64,000 nt of DNA from WJMT01 sp964624145 (GTDB lineage Bacteria; Acidobacteriota; Aminicenantia; Aminicenantales; Aminicenantaceae): assembly GCA_964624145.1 (NCBI GenBank), contig CAZUXT010000003.1, positions 62,001-126,000 on the forward strand, in the 5' to 3' direction. How positions within the stretch are numbered: the stretch's first letter is position 1; each line of letters begins with the position of its first letter. This document shows positions 10,201 through 18,197 of this stretch, piece after piece. Under the pieces are notes generated by a model. That model did not search any database and was not told where the DNA came from. It saw only the letters and a list, made by a program, of their open reading frames with translations. The translations under genes were made by a program, and so were the position numbers.

Positions 10201-10411
10201 TATAATAAACAAGCGGATCCCCCGGAACTCCCACCACAGCAGAGGTGCGGTTCCCCGGAGGGCCTATATATCGGTAGCGAAGAACACGGTACACATCAGG
10301 GCTTATTGTCTGAGTATATGCCTGCGAAATCAAAATAAAAAACAGAACGCTGACTGCACAAAAAAACAAAAAATTCCTTTTTTCCATCCCTTTTTTTATT
10401 GAATCAATCAT
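7217..10411 (-). CDS. Secreted VPS10/sortilin-like Asp-box (BNR) repeat protein
   Basis: The 1064-aa exported protein has a signal peptide around residues 10-33. It contains many Asp-box turns of the form S/T-x-D-x-G-x-x-W: SADAGEHW, STDAGKTW, TKDGGKTW, STDGGESW, SDDGGSQW, TSDGGKSW, TRDYGKTW, TDDYGKTW. They build one or two large beta-propellers, as in VPS10/sortilin-like and exo-glycosidase-like proteins. The last 300 residues are a beta-sandwich-like segment (VKIEIFDEEGDLVNTI, SGINRVMWNM) and a helical tail (residues about 900-1040). Start supported by GGAGGTG 6 nt upstream. Such proteins are abundant in Acidobacteriota/Aminicenantes; catalytic activity is unproven and ligand or peptide binding is equally possible. 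It ends at a strong terminator. Confidence 0.85.
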   Translation of the reverse strand: MIDSIKKGMEKRNFLFFCAVSVLFFILISQAYTQTISPDVYRVLRYRYIGPPGNRTSAVVGVPGDPLVYYIGAASGGIWKSADAGEHWEPIFDDQKVQSIGALAVAPCDPNVLWAGTGEAFVRSNISIGNGVYKSTDAGKTWKHMGLDKTGRIGRVVIDPRDSDIVFVAAMGHCYGPQKERGVFRTKDGGKTWEHVLFIDENTGCFEIAMDPNNPRVLFAGMWPLVIKTWGRESGGPNGGIWKSTDGGESWNHLSGHGLPEPPIGKVGIAIAPSNSDVIYALIETGHPNRGVLWRSDDGGSQWRIASYNRILNERPHYASRIMVNPADENEVYFAANSQSRTLNGGYTSETVRWGGDCHDMWADPKNPDRLMISNDGGAMITLNRGKSWKWVTLPIGQMYHVAVDNQFPYYVYGGRQDGSAYKGPSTGSFSRWGSYNSLWEETAGGECGFVIPDPVDPNIVWGGSYNADLQRANYKTGHINTVHVWPESIYGSHASAAKYRFNWTFPIHISPHDHNKVYVGSQFVHMTSDGGKSWEVISPDLTTNDLSKMGPSGGLTRDNLAVEYGCCVFAIAESPVEEGCIWAGSNDGLLHVTRDYGKTWTDVAKNIKNLPEWGTISNIEPSKYGSGTAYVTIDFHQMNNRDPFVYKTDDYGKTWKSISSGLPKSVFSYAHWISEDPVRKGLLYLGTENSIYISFNDGGKWHSLQNNLPYAPVHHMVVQKDFNDLVVATYGRGFWIMDDISPLQKLNKEVLESDVHFFNPRKTYRLHSQAGGPRVFPRSYIDYFLKEKQNQSVKIEIFDEEGDLVNTINGTNHSGINRVMWNMSHYPAKSAKLRTKPPGNPHVVEEKRFLEQWEKEGWYPILSWGTSGGFRGFLAAPGIYTVQLITGEEELSQKIEILRDPNSEGSIEEIKEQVDMQKDIRKDLNAVTEMINKIEWMRKQLNDLRAMLTEDEQKNIVIEIEKFDKELRFIEDELFQPILAEGDSKSFRYPNKLYCKLSVLAGDLAGSVDFAPNKQQREVHAVLKKGLEKQKQLFKKILTDDLPSFNSFLGENGLSGITVPEEK

Positions 10412-10443
10412 TAAACACCTCCAAAATATTATTTATATATTTA

Positions 10444-11298
10444 TTATTGTTGGTAATAAATATAACTCAACAGCTTGTAGATCAACTTCGCGGTAAGAAA
10501 ATCAGGAGCTTTATTTCTTTTATTTGGACACAGTTCCACAACATCAAAGGCTATGATCTTTTTATTCGCCGCAACTTTTTTTAACAATGTGAGCACCCTG
10601 TACCATCCCAGTCCTCCTGGCTCAGGAGTGCCTGTACTCGGCATCAAGGAAGTCTCATACACATCCACATCGATGGTGATATAAACCTTCTTTTCAAGCC
10701 TCTCAACCACATCCCGGACCCATTCATCATTATCATGAATATCCTTTGCCAGAAATATCTGATCCCAGTCGACCGCTTGGACCTCTTCCTCCGAAATACT
10801 TCTTATTCCAACCTGGACAACAGGGCACATTTCTCTGACTCTTGCCATAACGCACGCATGGTTGTATGGACTCCCTTTGTAGCTGTTTCTTAAATCAGTA
10901 TGGGCGTCCAGCTGGAGGACTGAAAAATTCTGGTGTTTCTTTTTCAAAGCTCTGACGAGCCCTGTGGTTATGGAATGCTCTCCTCCAAGCATGACCACAA
11001 ATTTATCCTTATGCTTTTCTGCTTCATACTCAACCTTACGGATAACCGTTTCAGGGTCATCGCTGTTTTTCACATCCAGATGAGGCAATGTATGGATTCC
11101 TGACGTATAGACACTGTTCTTGGTTTCTATATCATACAGTTCCAAATATTCAGACGCTTCTATAATCGCATCAGGACCTTTGGAAGAACCTCTGACCCAT
11201 GAGCTTGTTCCATCATACGGAACAGGCAATATCACGATTTCCGACTCCTGATAGCTGGCCTGTTCTTTTTTAATCAAACCCCCGAACTGCTTTATCAT
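10444..11298 (-). CDS. speB: Agmatinase (arginase/ureohydrolase family)
   Basis: The 284-aa ureohydrolase has the binuclear manganese motifs GGEHSITTG (about 105), DAHTDLRNSYKG (about 130) and TIDVDVYETSLMPSTGTPEPGG (about 212-233). Reaction expected: agmatine + water to putrescine + urea. Context strongly supports agmatinase over arginase, since the first gene of the operon makes agmatine. The ATG overlaps the upstream stop by 4 bp (ATGA), so translation is probably coupled. Confidence 0.9.
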   Translation of the reverse strand: MIKQFGGLIKKEQASYQESEIVILPVPYDGTSSWVRGSSKGPDAIIEASEYLELYDIETKNSVYTSGIHTLPHLDVKNSDDPETVIRKVEYEAEKHKDKFVVMLGGEHSITTGLVRALKKKHQNFSVLQLDAHTDLRNSYKGSPYNHACVMARVREMCPVVQVGIRSISEEEVQAVDWDQIFLAKDIHDNDEWVRDVVERLEKKVYITIDVDVYETSLMPSTGTPEPGGLGWYRVLTLLKKVAANKKIIAFDVVELCPNKRNKAPDFLTAKLIYKLLSYIYYQQ

Positions 11299-12338
11299 TT
11301 ACCAGCCTCCATTCTTTCAATGATAGACCTTAAAAGCAAAGGCCAGGCAATAGTGGCATCAGCCATCACTTCAGCCCACATCCCTCCTTCTTTTTTTGGA
11401 ACAAACTTACCCCAGGATACGCCTTCTTTATAGGTACAACCGCTGAGGCCTCCCCAGTGAACGGGTTCAGGGCATATCCTCACTCCGTATGAAAATCTTT
11501 TTTGAGGTACCTTCTCCCCTAATTTATGATTGATGATATCAATATAAGGTGCGACCTGCTGCGCCCAATTCCTGGGTACTCCCCCGCCAATAGTGAAAAT
11601 ACCGATTTTCCGGCTCTTCTTAATCCTATCCGTATAATCATCCATGTCTATGAAGGGATCAAACGCAATCAAAGGCTCTTTATTTTCCTTTTGCCTTTTC
11701 CTAAACACGCCGACATCAATCCCAAGCTCAGAATCCGTGAAGGCAGGAATATACACCGGAATATCATTAGCTGCTGCGGATTTTAACAGGCCTCTTCCTT
11801 TTGTATTCTTTAAAAGATATTTTCCCAATTCTTCACAGAATTTCGCACTTGAGAGAGGCTTGCTTTTGTCCCATCTATTCAAAACGTCTCTTATGATGAT
11901 TTCTATGTCATCCAGGTTTTTTTCCAATTCAATCGTATCATAAACCCTGTTGAACCCTGATTTGAAATAATCCACATCATCAACATAGGGGTCACATTTG
12001 AAGTGAGAATACCCGACAGACTCTACAAATCCGTGTGCCATGAGCGCTCCTGTAGAGACCACGGCATCCAGCATCTTTCTATCTATCATCTCACATACCA
12101 GTAAACCCATTTTTGCAATGGTCATGGCCCCTGAAAATGTTCCCACTACAAAACAATCCGGATCCGTTATCATTTTGTACAGGACTTCATGAGCCTCCCC
12201 TAAAGCTCTACCCCCGAATGCCGTATCTTTCATCTGCTTGACCATTTCCAGCGCACTGCGGCACCGGGCTACATCCAGAGGTTTGAGCGGCTCCAGTCCC
12301 TTATCAAAACCGTCGGAAAATTTATTATATTTTCTCAT
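11295..12338 (-). CDS. Deoxyhypusine synthase-family protein (possible homospermidine/spermidine-modifying enzyme)
   Basis: The 347-aa protein shows the deoxyhypusine synthase fold: the NAD-binding region FVGTFSGAMTIAKMGLLVCEMI near residues 79-99, VVSTGALMAHGFVESVGYSHF, GGGVPRNWAQQ near the middle, and EGVSWGKF containing Lys311, which aligns with the catalytic lysine of eukaryotic DHS. Deoxyhypusine synthase moves the aminobutyl group of spermidine onto eIF5A, which bacteria lack. Bacterial homologues are known or suspected homospermidine synthases. Sitting between arginine decarboxylase and agmatinase genes, it probably uses putrescine or spermidine, but the acceptor is unknown. Start supported by GGGAGG 6 nt upstream. 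Confidence 0.82.
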   Translation of the reverse strand: MRKYNKFSDGFDKGLEPLKPLDVARCRSALEMVKQMKDTAFGGRALGEAHEVLYKMITDPDCFVVGTFSGAMTIAKMGLLVCEMIDRKMLDAVVSTGALMAHGFVESVGYSHFKCDPYVDDVDYFKSGFNRVYDTIELEKNLDDIEIIIRDVLNRWDKSKPLSSAKFCEELGKYLLKNTKGRGLLKSAAANDIPVYIPAFTDSELGIDVGVFRKRQKENKEPLIAFDPFIDMDDYTDRIKKSRKIGIFTIGGGVPRNWAQQVAPYIDIINHKLGEKVPQKRFSYGVRICPEPVHWGGLSGCTYKEGVSWGKFVPKKEGGMWAEVMADATIAWPLLLRSIIERMEAGK

Positions 12339-12426
12339 CCCTCGCCTCCCTTCATTGGCAGGATGATTCTCTGAGAAATCAAAACGTAAAAAATGAACAT
12401 CGCCATTTTTTTATGAATAGGTCAGG

Positions 12427-12981
12427 TTATATATCTTCGCTGATAAAAACAGCTGCGGCGATCACAGTTGTCCAGTTCCCATCTTTATCTCCTTTAACGG
12501 ATTTGGTTGTGTTCCGGGTCTTGACAATTTTCCCGCTCATTTTAAAAACCTGTTTCTTTTCATTCCAGGCTTCATCCACATTGAATTTAATCCCGAATGT
12601 ACTTGCCAGCATGGAAGCGGCAAGGTCTTCAGCATAATCACCTGCTTTTTTTAAGCTTTCTCCAAAAGAATGGTGCTCGGAAATATAACCATACGTCTTT
12701 TCATCTGTGGGAAGAGCTAACCCTATGGAAGCGGAAATGACTCTATTCGGTTCCTTGGCTGAGTTTCTTGCCATGACACAGTGAACGATTTGTCCAGGCC
12801 TTAATATTTTTAATCCTTCTTTCCTTGGGATCAGCTTGCACTTAGGTGGGAAAATACTGGATACGGAGACAATATTGAACTTTTCTATGCCTGCTTCTCT
12901 TAAGGCATATTCAAATGATTGAAGCTGCGCCTTATGAACTCCGGCACCTTTTGTGAAAAACATTTTCGTGGGAATAATCAT
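12427..12981 (-). CDS. pdaD: Pyruvoyl-dependent arginine decarboxylase
   Basis: The 184-aa proenzyme resembles the archaeal/chlamydial pyruvoyl arginine decarboxylase. FNIVSVSSIFPPKCKL contains the Ser41-Ser42 pair; self-cleavage there would create the pyruvoyl cofactor and a short beta chain. Other family segments are KGAGVHKAQLQSFEYALREAGIEKFN at the N terminus, MARNSAKEPNRVISASIGLALP in the middle and AAAVFISE at the end. Reaction: arginine to agmatine + CO2. First gene of a three-gene polyamine operon, with a GAGGAGA ribosome site. An 88-bp gap separates it from the next gene. Confidence 0.9.
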   Translation of the reverse strand: MIIPTKMFFTKGAGVHKAQLQSFEYALREAGIEKFNIVSVSSIFPPKCKLIPRKEGLKILRPGQIVHCVMARNSAKEPNRVISASIGLALPTDEKTYGYISEHHSFGESLKKAGDYAEDLAASMLASTFGIKFNVDEAWNEKKQVFKMSGKIVKTRNTTKSVKGDKDGNWTTVIAAAVFISEDI

Positions 12982-13162
12982 TGATTTCTCTCCTCTTCAT
13001 TGGCATGAACTATTCATATAAAATTGAGCGATTTTTTTTATAATAATATCATTTTAACGGCTTTTACCACAACTTTATTCGTCCGACCCGCCCGTAAAAA
13101 GAATTCGTTATTGTAGTTGTCCTTATTTATGAATAAAATGATATATCTATAAAGGAGAAAAA

Positions 13163-14275
13163 ATGAATATCGATAATTTTAAAATGGAGCGATGGCAGTC
13201 CCATTGGGAACATAAAGTCAATTATAATCTTTCTGAGAGCGGGGTCCATCCTTTTTCCCTTGAAGAATTAATGGCTTTAGGTGACTTTAAAAATATTTTA
13301 AATACGAGATTGGGATATATTCAAACGGACGGCACAACAGAGCTGAAAAAGCACATTATAAAACTCTATTCGGGCATAAATGAAGATAATATACTGGTCA
13401 CAACAGGTTCTTCTGAAGCGAACATGCTTTCCATATGGAGCTTGGTCAAACCGGGAACAGAAACCGTTTTCATGCTTCCTAACTTCATGCAGATATGCGG
13501 ATTGATGAAGTCATTTGGGGCACATATGAAAACATTTTTTCTGAAAGAAGACAGAGACTGGCAGCCTGATCTCGAGGAACTTAAAAAAATTGTCACCAAA
13601 AAGACTGAAATCATTTCAATCACAAATCCGAACAACCCGACCGGAACCCAATTGAATGAAAAGGCGCGAGAGACCATCATTGACCTGGCCAAGTGGTCCG
13701 GAGCCTGGCTGTTATGTGACGAGGTCTATCAAGGGGCTGAACTGGATGGAAAAATCACTCCCAGTTTCTGGGGCCATTATGAAAAAACCATTGTTACCTG
13801 CGGATTATCCAAATCATACGGACTTTCCGGTCTGCGGGCGGGATGGGCCATAGCACCCAAAAATATCATTCAAAATCTCTGGAAATACAAAGACTACACA
13901 ACCATATCCCTGAGTGCCTTAAGTGACAGGCTGGGCTGTGCAGCACTGGAATCTGCCAACAGAAAAAAGATATTTCAAAGGACACGCAATATTATAAGAA
14001 AAAACTTTGACATATTGAAAGCATGGATGGACCGACAGGGAGACCTTTTCCACTGCGTCCCGCCCAAAGCAGGCGCCATTACTTTCCCCGGTTATACTAT
14101 GAAAATAAACGCTTCTCAACTTGCAGAGAAAGCGCTCAAAGAAAAAAGTGTTCTCCTGCAGCCTGGAGACCATATGGAGGTTGACTATCATATACGCTTT
14201 GGCCTGGGAGAAGAGTCAGGAAATTTCACAAAAGCCCTGAACCTACTGGAGGATTTATTCCGTAAGTTGGCTTGA
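13163..14275 (+). CDS. PLP-dependent class I/II aminotransferase
   Basis: The 370-aa fold-type I enzyme has NPNNPTG (155-161), CDEVYQG (185-191) and SKSYGLSGLRAG (216-227) with Lys217 as the PLP lysine. GYIQTDGTTELKKHI and TTGSSEANML are also standard for this family. Substrate specificity cannot be read from sequence. A strong AAAGGAG site lies 8 nt upstream. It is divergent from the polyamine operon across a 181-bp intergenic region, and convergent with the C69 dipeptidase gene. No pathway partner is adjacent. Confidence 0.85.
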   Translation: MNIDNFKMERWQSHWEHKVNYNLSESGVHPFSLEELMALGDFKNILNTRLGYIQTDGTTELKKHIIKLYSGINEDNILVTTGSSEANMLSIWSLVKPGTETVFMLPNFMQICGLMKSFGAHMKTFFLKEDRDWQPDLEELKKIVTKKTEIISITNPNNPTGTQLNEKARETIIDLAKWSGAWLLCDEVYQGAELDGKITPSFWGHYEKTIVTCGLSKSYGLSGLRAGWAIAPKNIIQNLWKYKDYTTISLSALSDRLGCAALESANRKKIFQRTRNIIRKNFDILKAWMDRQGDLFHCVPPKAGAITFPGYTMKINASQLAEKALKEKSVLLQPGDHMEVDYHIRFGLGEESGNFTKALNLLEDLFRKLA

Positions 14276-14297
14276 TCTTCTCTGTTCACAAACGAAT

Positions 14298-15839
14298 TCA
14301 GAATCTCCAGAAAAGTGTTTTAAGCCTGTTGACAAGCTGTTTGGCCTTATAGAGGGCATGGTTGGCTCTTGACAGGGAATAATCTGTAAGAAAGTCTTTA
14401 GCCAGTTTTTTATCTTTTTCATAGAGTCTAAAGGCTGTCTCTTCCAGAGCCGATTGAACAGCAAGCTGTTGATCCTCAAACACATTCCATTCTGACCGCA
14501 CTATTTTAATGGCCTTTTTATAGTCAGTGTCGACCAGATTCTCCAGTTCGTTGAACACATCAAAGGCAAAGTCCGGATCAAAATCAAATCTATCCTGAGG
14601 ATAATCGAAGTGTGTTTTCAAATCCAGTTCAACAGCTATATCGCCTGGTTTAAAATAGTGATCAGGCATTTCATCCATTCCAAGATACCACGGGGTCAAA
14701 ACACTGGAACAAGGAGCTGCCAGAGAACGCCATACCACACATCCTATCTCCAACGGCATCCAGCTTCTCAATTGATACACAGCGCCTTCCTGAGTGGTTG
14801 GACCGCAGATGCGGGCCGCTTCTGACCTTATCTTATGAGGAGAGCCTTTCTCATAATCATCAGTGGTATCGAACTCAGTCCCTTCCAAATGGCTCCTTAA
14901 TATATCAGCCACATCTTTGACCGTCATTTTTTTCCCGGGTTTTACTGAAAACGGAAGCTCTGTCACTGAGCCTATAGGGATCTCTTCGCCTTTAACCAGG
15001 CACTGAGCATACCACTGCCTGGGATCAACCCCATACTTATCCATGAAGCTTCCTTTCCAGGGGGGCGGACAGAAATGTTTTTTAAAGTTGAAAGGCTCTG
15101 CTTCTGAAGGGTCGTACCATCCTCTCTCGACCGCATACTCAACCAGGCCCGGTGATGCCATTACGTTTTCAGTATCATTGATATCAGCTTCAGCCCCAAT
15201 AATATGGATATTGGGAAGAAGCACCACTTCATCATCAGGACATCTCTGTGCTATCCAGTGTTTTCCTCTTGCTATAGCCAGAATCCATGCCTCCTTTGGA
15301 TCTGCAATGACCAGCGAACGCCCCGAAGACGTATAACCGAACTGGTTGAGCAGCTCCCCTGCGATTTTCACTCCTTCTCTCGCAGATTTGGCCCTCTGAG
15401 CCACCAACCTCCTGAGCATGTACCCGATGCCCCCATCTGTTATGTCTCCCCTTTCAACAAGTTCCTGATAAGAGTCTTCCCTTGTGGGACAGGCATCTGA
15501 AGACACCACCACTCCCCACTCATTAAAATAGGAATCTCCAAACTGCACTCCAGGATTCTGAAGCCACAGCATGGCATATGTTTCTTCGACCTGAGGCAGT
15601 GTCCCCCCGTTTTTCAGGACAACTTTATCTCCGGGCTTGTGCTTTATTCTGGGTATATAACGGTAATTGATGATTCTCCTTCCTCCGTTCTGTTCATTAT
15701 GCCCGAACAGCACAGCCCCGTCAGCAGAGGCCTTCTTCCCTACGAGCACAGTGAAACAGTTTCCTGACAGAGATGGAGGGATAAATAAGACCGCACATAA
15801 AAATACCAAAGTAAAAACGATTTGTTTTTTCGGATACAT
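14298..15839 (-). CDS. C69-family dipeptidase (exported)
   Basis: Ntn-hydrolase-type dipeptidase of 513 aa. A signal-like hydrophobic segment (residues about 6-25) leads directly to NCFTVLVGKKASADGAVLFGHNEQ. Cys28 is the expected nucleophile, exposed by propeptide removal. YAMLWLQNPGVQFGDSYFNEWGVVVSSDACPTRED and ILAIARGKHWIAQRCPDDEVVLLPN match the dipeptidase A (PepD-like) pattern. The ATG at 15839 has GGAG 8 nt upstream and is preferred over an in-frame ATG at 15866. Likely hydrolyses dipeptides in the periplasm or outside. It is one of two C69 enzymes in the window. Confidence 0.85.
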   Translation of the reverse strand: MYPKKQIVFTLVFLCAVLFIPPSLSGNCFTVLVGKKASADGAVLFGHNEQNGGRRIINYRYIPRIKHKPGDKVVLKNGGTLPQVEETYAMLWLQNPGVQFGDSYFNEWGVVVSSDACPTREDSYQELVERGDITDGGIGYMLRRLVAQRAKSAREGVKIAGELLNQFGYTSSGRSLVIADPKEAWILAIARGKHWIAQRCPDDEVVLLPNIHIIGAEADINDTENVMASPGLVEYAVERGWYDPSEAEPFNFKKHFCPPPWKGSFMDKYGVDPRQWYAQCLVKGEEIPIGSVTELPFSVKPGKKMTVKDVADILRSHLEGTEFDTTDDYEKGSPHKIRSEAARICGPTTQEGAVYQLRSWMPLEIGCVVWRSLAAPCSSVLTPWYLGMDEMPDHYFKPGDIAVELDLKTHFDYPQDRFDFDPDFAFDVFNELENLVDTDYKKAIKIVRSEWNVFEDQQLAVQSALEETAFRLYEKDKKLAKDFLTDYSLSRANHALYKAKQLVNRLKTLFWRF

Positions 15840-15936
15840 GATTTTATCTCCGTTCTTTGGATTCATTTGAAAACATCATCCTTTTGAATATTTTATAATA
15901 TCCTGTTTCTATTTTTACTTCATTCATATAATCCAT

Positions 15937-18024
15937 TTACCCGGGCTCTTGACTCTTTTTCAATACTTTTTCCTTAAATGTGAAATCATTCCCGGCCATT
16001 TTTACAAACACATCCAGGGGCACCACCTCAAACCCCTGTCCCAACCTGTCAAGGATTGATTTAACCCGGGTGATATCACTCCACTCTCTCACATGAATGA
16101 GCAAAAAATAAGGACGGATGCTGTTTATTTCAGCCAGCTCTTTCAAATCTGCGGCAGCCTCTTCTTCTGAACGGCTGGGAGAAAGATAATAGTCATAAGA
16201 AATAAGAGGGCGGCTGTCACGGCACGTGAAAGTAAAGGAAGGGGCATATCCGTTAATAAAGCCAATGGCTCCAGGCATTCCCTTGTAATAAGCATCTACG
16301 ACCTTTTCAGTCAATTCTGTGTTCCCCTCCACTGTAGCCCCTTCTGAATAATCCATGATCTCAAAGACCCTAAGGTCCAGATCTTTCATCAAATCCCAGG
16401 CCATACTTATAAGACGACCCAGATACTCGGGGGGGACAGCCTTTGGATAGAGATAACCGGGCCCGGATAGAGCCCCTATGAAATAATCATTGGGAGTAGC
16501 CTGTGAGTAAAAGAATTCCATCATAGCCGGAGCCAGCCAGGACCAGTTCATGGTGACCTCCCAAGCATAAGGAATTTGGCCTCTTCCAGGCCGATTCCAG
16601 GCTCCCAGTCCCAGACAGTCCGTTTGAATACATGCGATATAGATTTTTTTCTCAGGCACATACAATTTCCCAGGTTCCACATGATGGTTGTTTCTGAACT
16701 CAAAACCAGGAGAAAGGGGAACATGGCTGATGAAACTCATATTCGGCAGAGTGTGAAGCCCCTCGACCCTTAAACCGTGACTGGAAGTCAACGTCACATA
16801 ATCCCTTTCCTTGTCTTTGGCATAGGAATGCCATCCGAAAACAAGTGAAAAAGGATGCATATCAGAGAGTATTTGATCGGCCAGAGCGTATTCTTCCTCA
16901 TCTTCAGGATCAGTTGAAAGGTCAGTGAAAAAAGCTTTTTTTAAGATCCCCCAATCTGCCACTCCCGGTTTCATCACTTCACCGGAATGACCTCCCATCC
17001 ACACGATGTGCTCTTTACTGCATCTCTCTCCGTATCTATCATAAGCCCACCTGTAAATCTCATAATCTGACATCCCAATAAATTTTTTTCTGAAATCCTC
17101 GACCTTTTTTAAACCTGCCTCTTCCATCATGGGAGCCAGGTCCCCGGTCACTACGACTGAGTTTTCCAGTCCCGCCACTGTAAAGGCTACAATAAGAGAA
17201 GTACGCACCTCTTTATCCCAGACCACATAACCCCTCACTCTGTCGAGAAATATATTGAGGGCTTGAACCGGACTGTTGATCTTTTTAAATGTGAAATTTC
17301 TTTTTTGTTTGAGATAATCAAAAACATCCGGAGTGAATCTGTAGTCCCATGATTCCGGATAAATAAAATAAAGACTGGGACTCTTGGCATTAGCCAGGCC
17401 TTGAAGGCTTATCAAGAATACCTGAACAGGCAGATCTCCATGCACGGACCACTCATCCTCAAGCTCCATATAATAAGCGCTATCTGTTCCCTTTCTTTTA
17501 AAGGTAAATTTAATGGGAGGCCCGCCTTTTCTCGTAGCCCTCTGAATGGTATAGATGAGGACATCTGTTCCAGCATCATAACTGTAAATATGTTCTGATG
17601 TTATTTTTTTCATTCCCTGGGAAGAAGAGACCGCATCTGTTTCTTCAACTTTTAAAACAGTCCTCTCATCATCCCACCAGGCCCTGATAAGGCGTGGGAT
17701 ATCTGTTCTTACAGAAATCCCAATAAACACATTGGTCGGAAAATTACGGTTCGGCGCAGGGACTTCGATTAAACTTCCGTCTGTTGTTAAAACAGTCTCA
17801 TCGCTATACCCTCGGTTGGTTCCCCATTGCTTTATTAAAACGAGCTTCTCGCCTTGGATCTTGACATCCAGGGTAAGATTATTGAAAAGGGGTATATCAG
17901 TGCTTTTTTCGGGTATCAGTTCCCATGTCCCTTCAAAATCATTTTTTTCCTCAGAAAAGAGGCTGTGAGAAATATTCATGAAAACAACAAAAAATATCAC
18001 CGCATAAAAAACGCACTTTTTCAT
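15937..18024 (-). CDS. Exported GxGYxYP-family protein
   Basis: The 695-aa exported protein has a signal peptide (residues 1-24), an N-terminal beta-rich, lipocalin-like region (FEGTWELIPEKSTD..., GEKLVLIKQWGTNRG), and a C-terminal region containing the family motif GPGYLYP near residue 515. GxGYxYP proteins are putative glycoside-hydrolase-like exoproteins, often next to carbohydrate or peptide scavenging genes; activity is unproven. I prefer the start at 18024 because GAGGG lies 6 nt before it, while an in-frame ATG at 18030 has no spacing from that site. It precedes the C69 dipeptidase on the same strand with a 97-bp gap. Confidence 0.78.
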   Translation of the reverse strand: MKKCVFYAVIFFVVFMNISHSLFSEEKNDFEGTWELIPEKSTDIPLFNNLTLDVKIQGEKLVLIKQWGTNRGYSDETVLTTDGSLIEVPAPNRNFPTNVFIGISVRTDIPRLIRAWWDDERTVLKVEETDAVSSSQGMKKITSEHIYSYDAGTDVLIYTIQRATRKGGPPIKFTFKRKGTDSAYYMELEDEWSVHGDLPVQVFLISLQGLANAKSPSLYFIYPESWDYRFTPDVFDYLKQKRNFTFKKINSPVQALNIFLDRVRGYVVWDKEVRTSLIVAFTVAGLENSVVVTGDLAPMMEEAGLKKVEDFRKKFIGMSDYEIYRWAYDRYGERCSKEHIVWMGGHSGEVMKPGVADWGILKKAFFTDLSTDPEDEEEYALADQILSDMHPFSLVFGWHSYAKDKERDYVTLTSSHGLRVEGLHTLPNMSFISHVPLSPGFEFRNNHHVEPGKLYVPEKKIYIACIQTDCLGLGAWNRPGRGQIPYAWEVTMNWSWLAPAMMEFFYSQATPNDYFIGALSGPGYLYPKAVPPEYLGRLISMAWDLMKDLDLRVFEIMDYSEGATVEGNTELTEKVVDAYYKGMPGAIGFINGYAPSFTFTCRDSRPLISYDYYLSPSRSEEEAAADLKELAEINSIRPYFLLIHVREWSDITRVKSILDRLGQGFEVVPLDVFVKMAGNDFTFKEKVLKKSQEPG

Positions 18025-18197
18025 AATCATCCCTCGATATATATTATTTGGCTCACTTTATTCCTCTCCGAAAATCAGTATATTTTTATCAAGAAACCAT
18101 ATGATTTGCAACAAATCCCTGCAGTTCCTGTATAAAATCTTGATTTTTTTGTTTCATTCATGATATTTTATTAAACAAGCAAATAAGGGAAGAGCCA

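Noticed and set aside
11295..12338. Function as true deoxyhypusine synthase acting on eIF5A
   Set aside because: The genome is bacterial, and bacteria have no eIF5A; only the family resemblance is supported.
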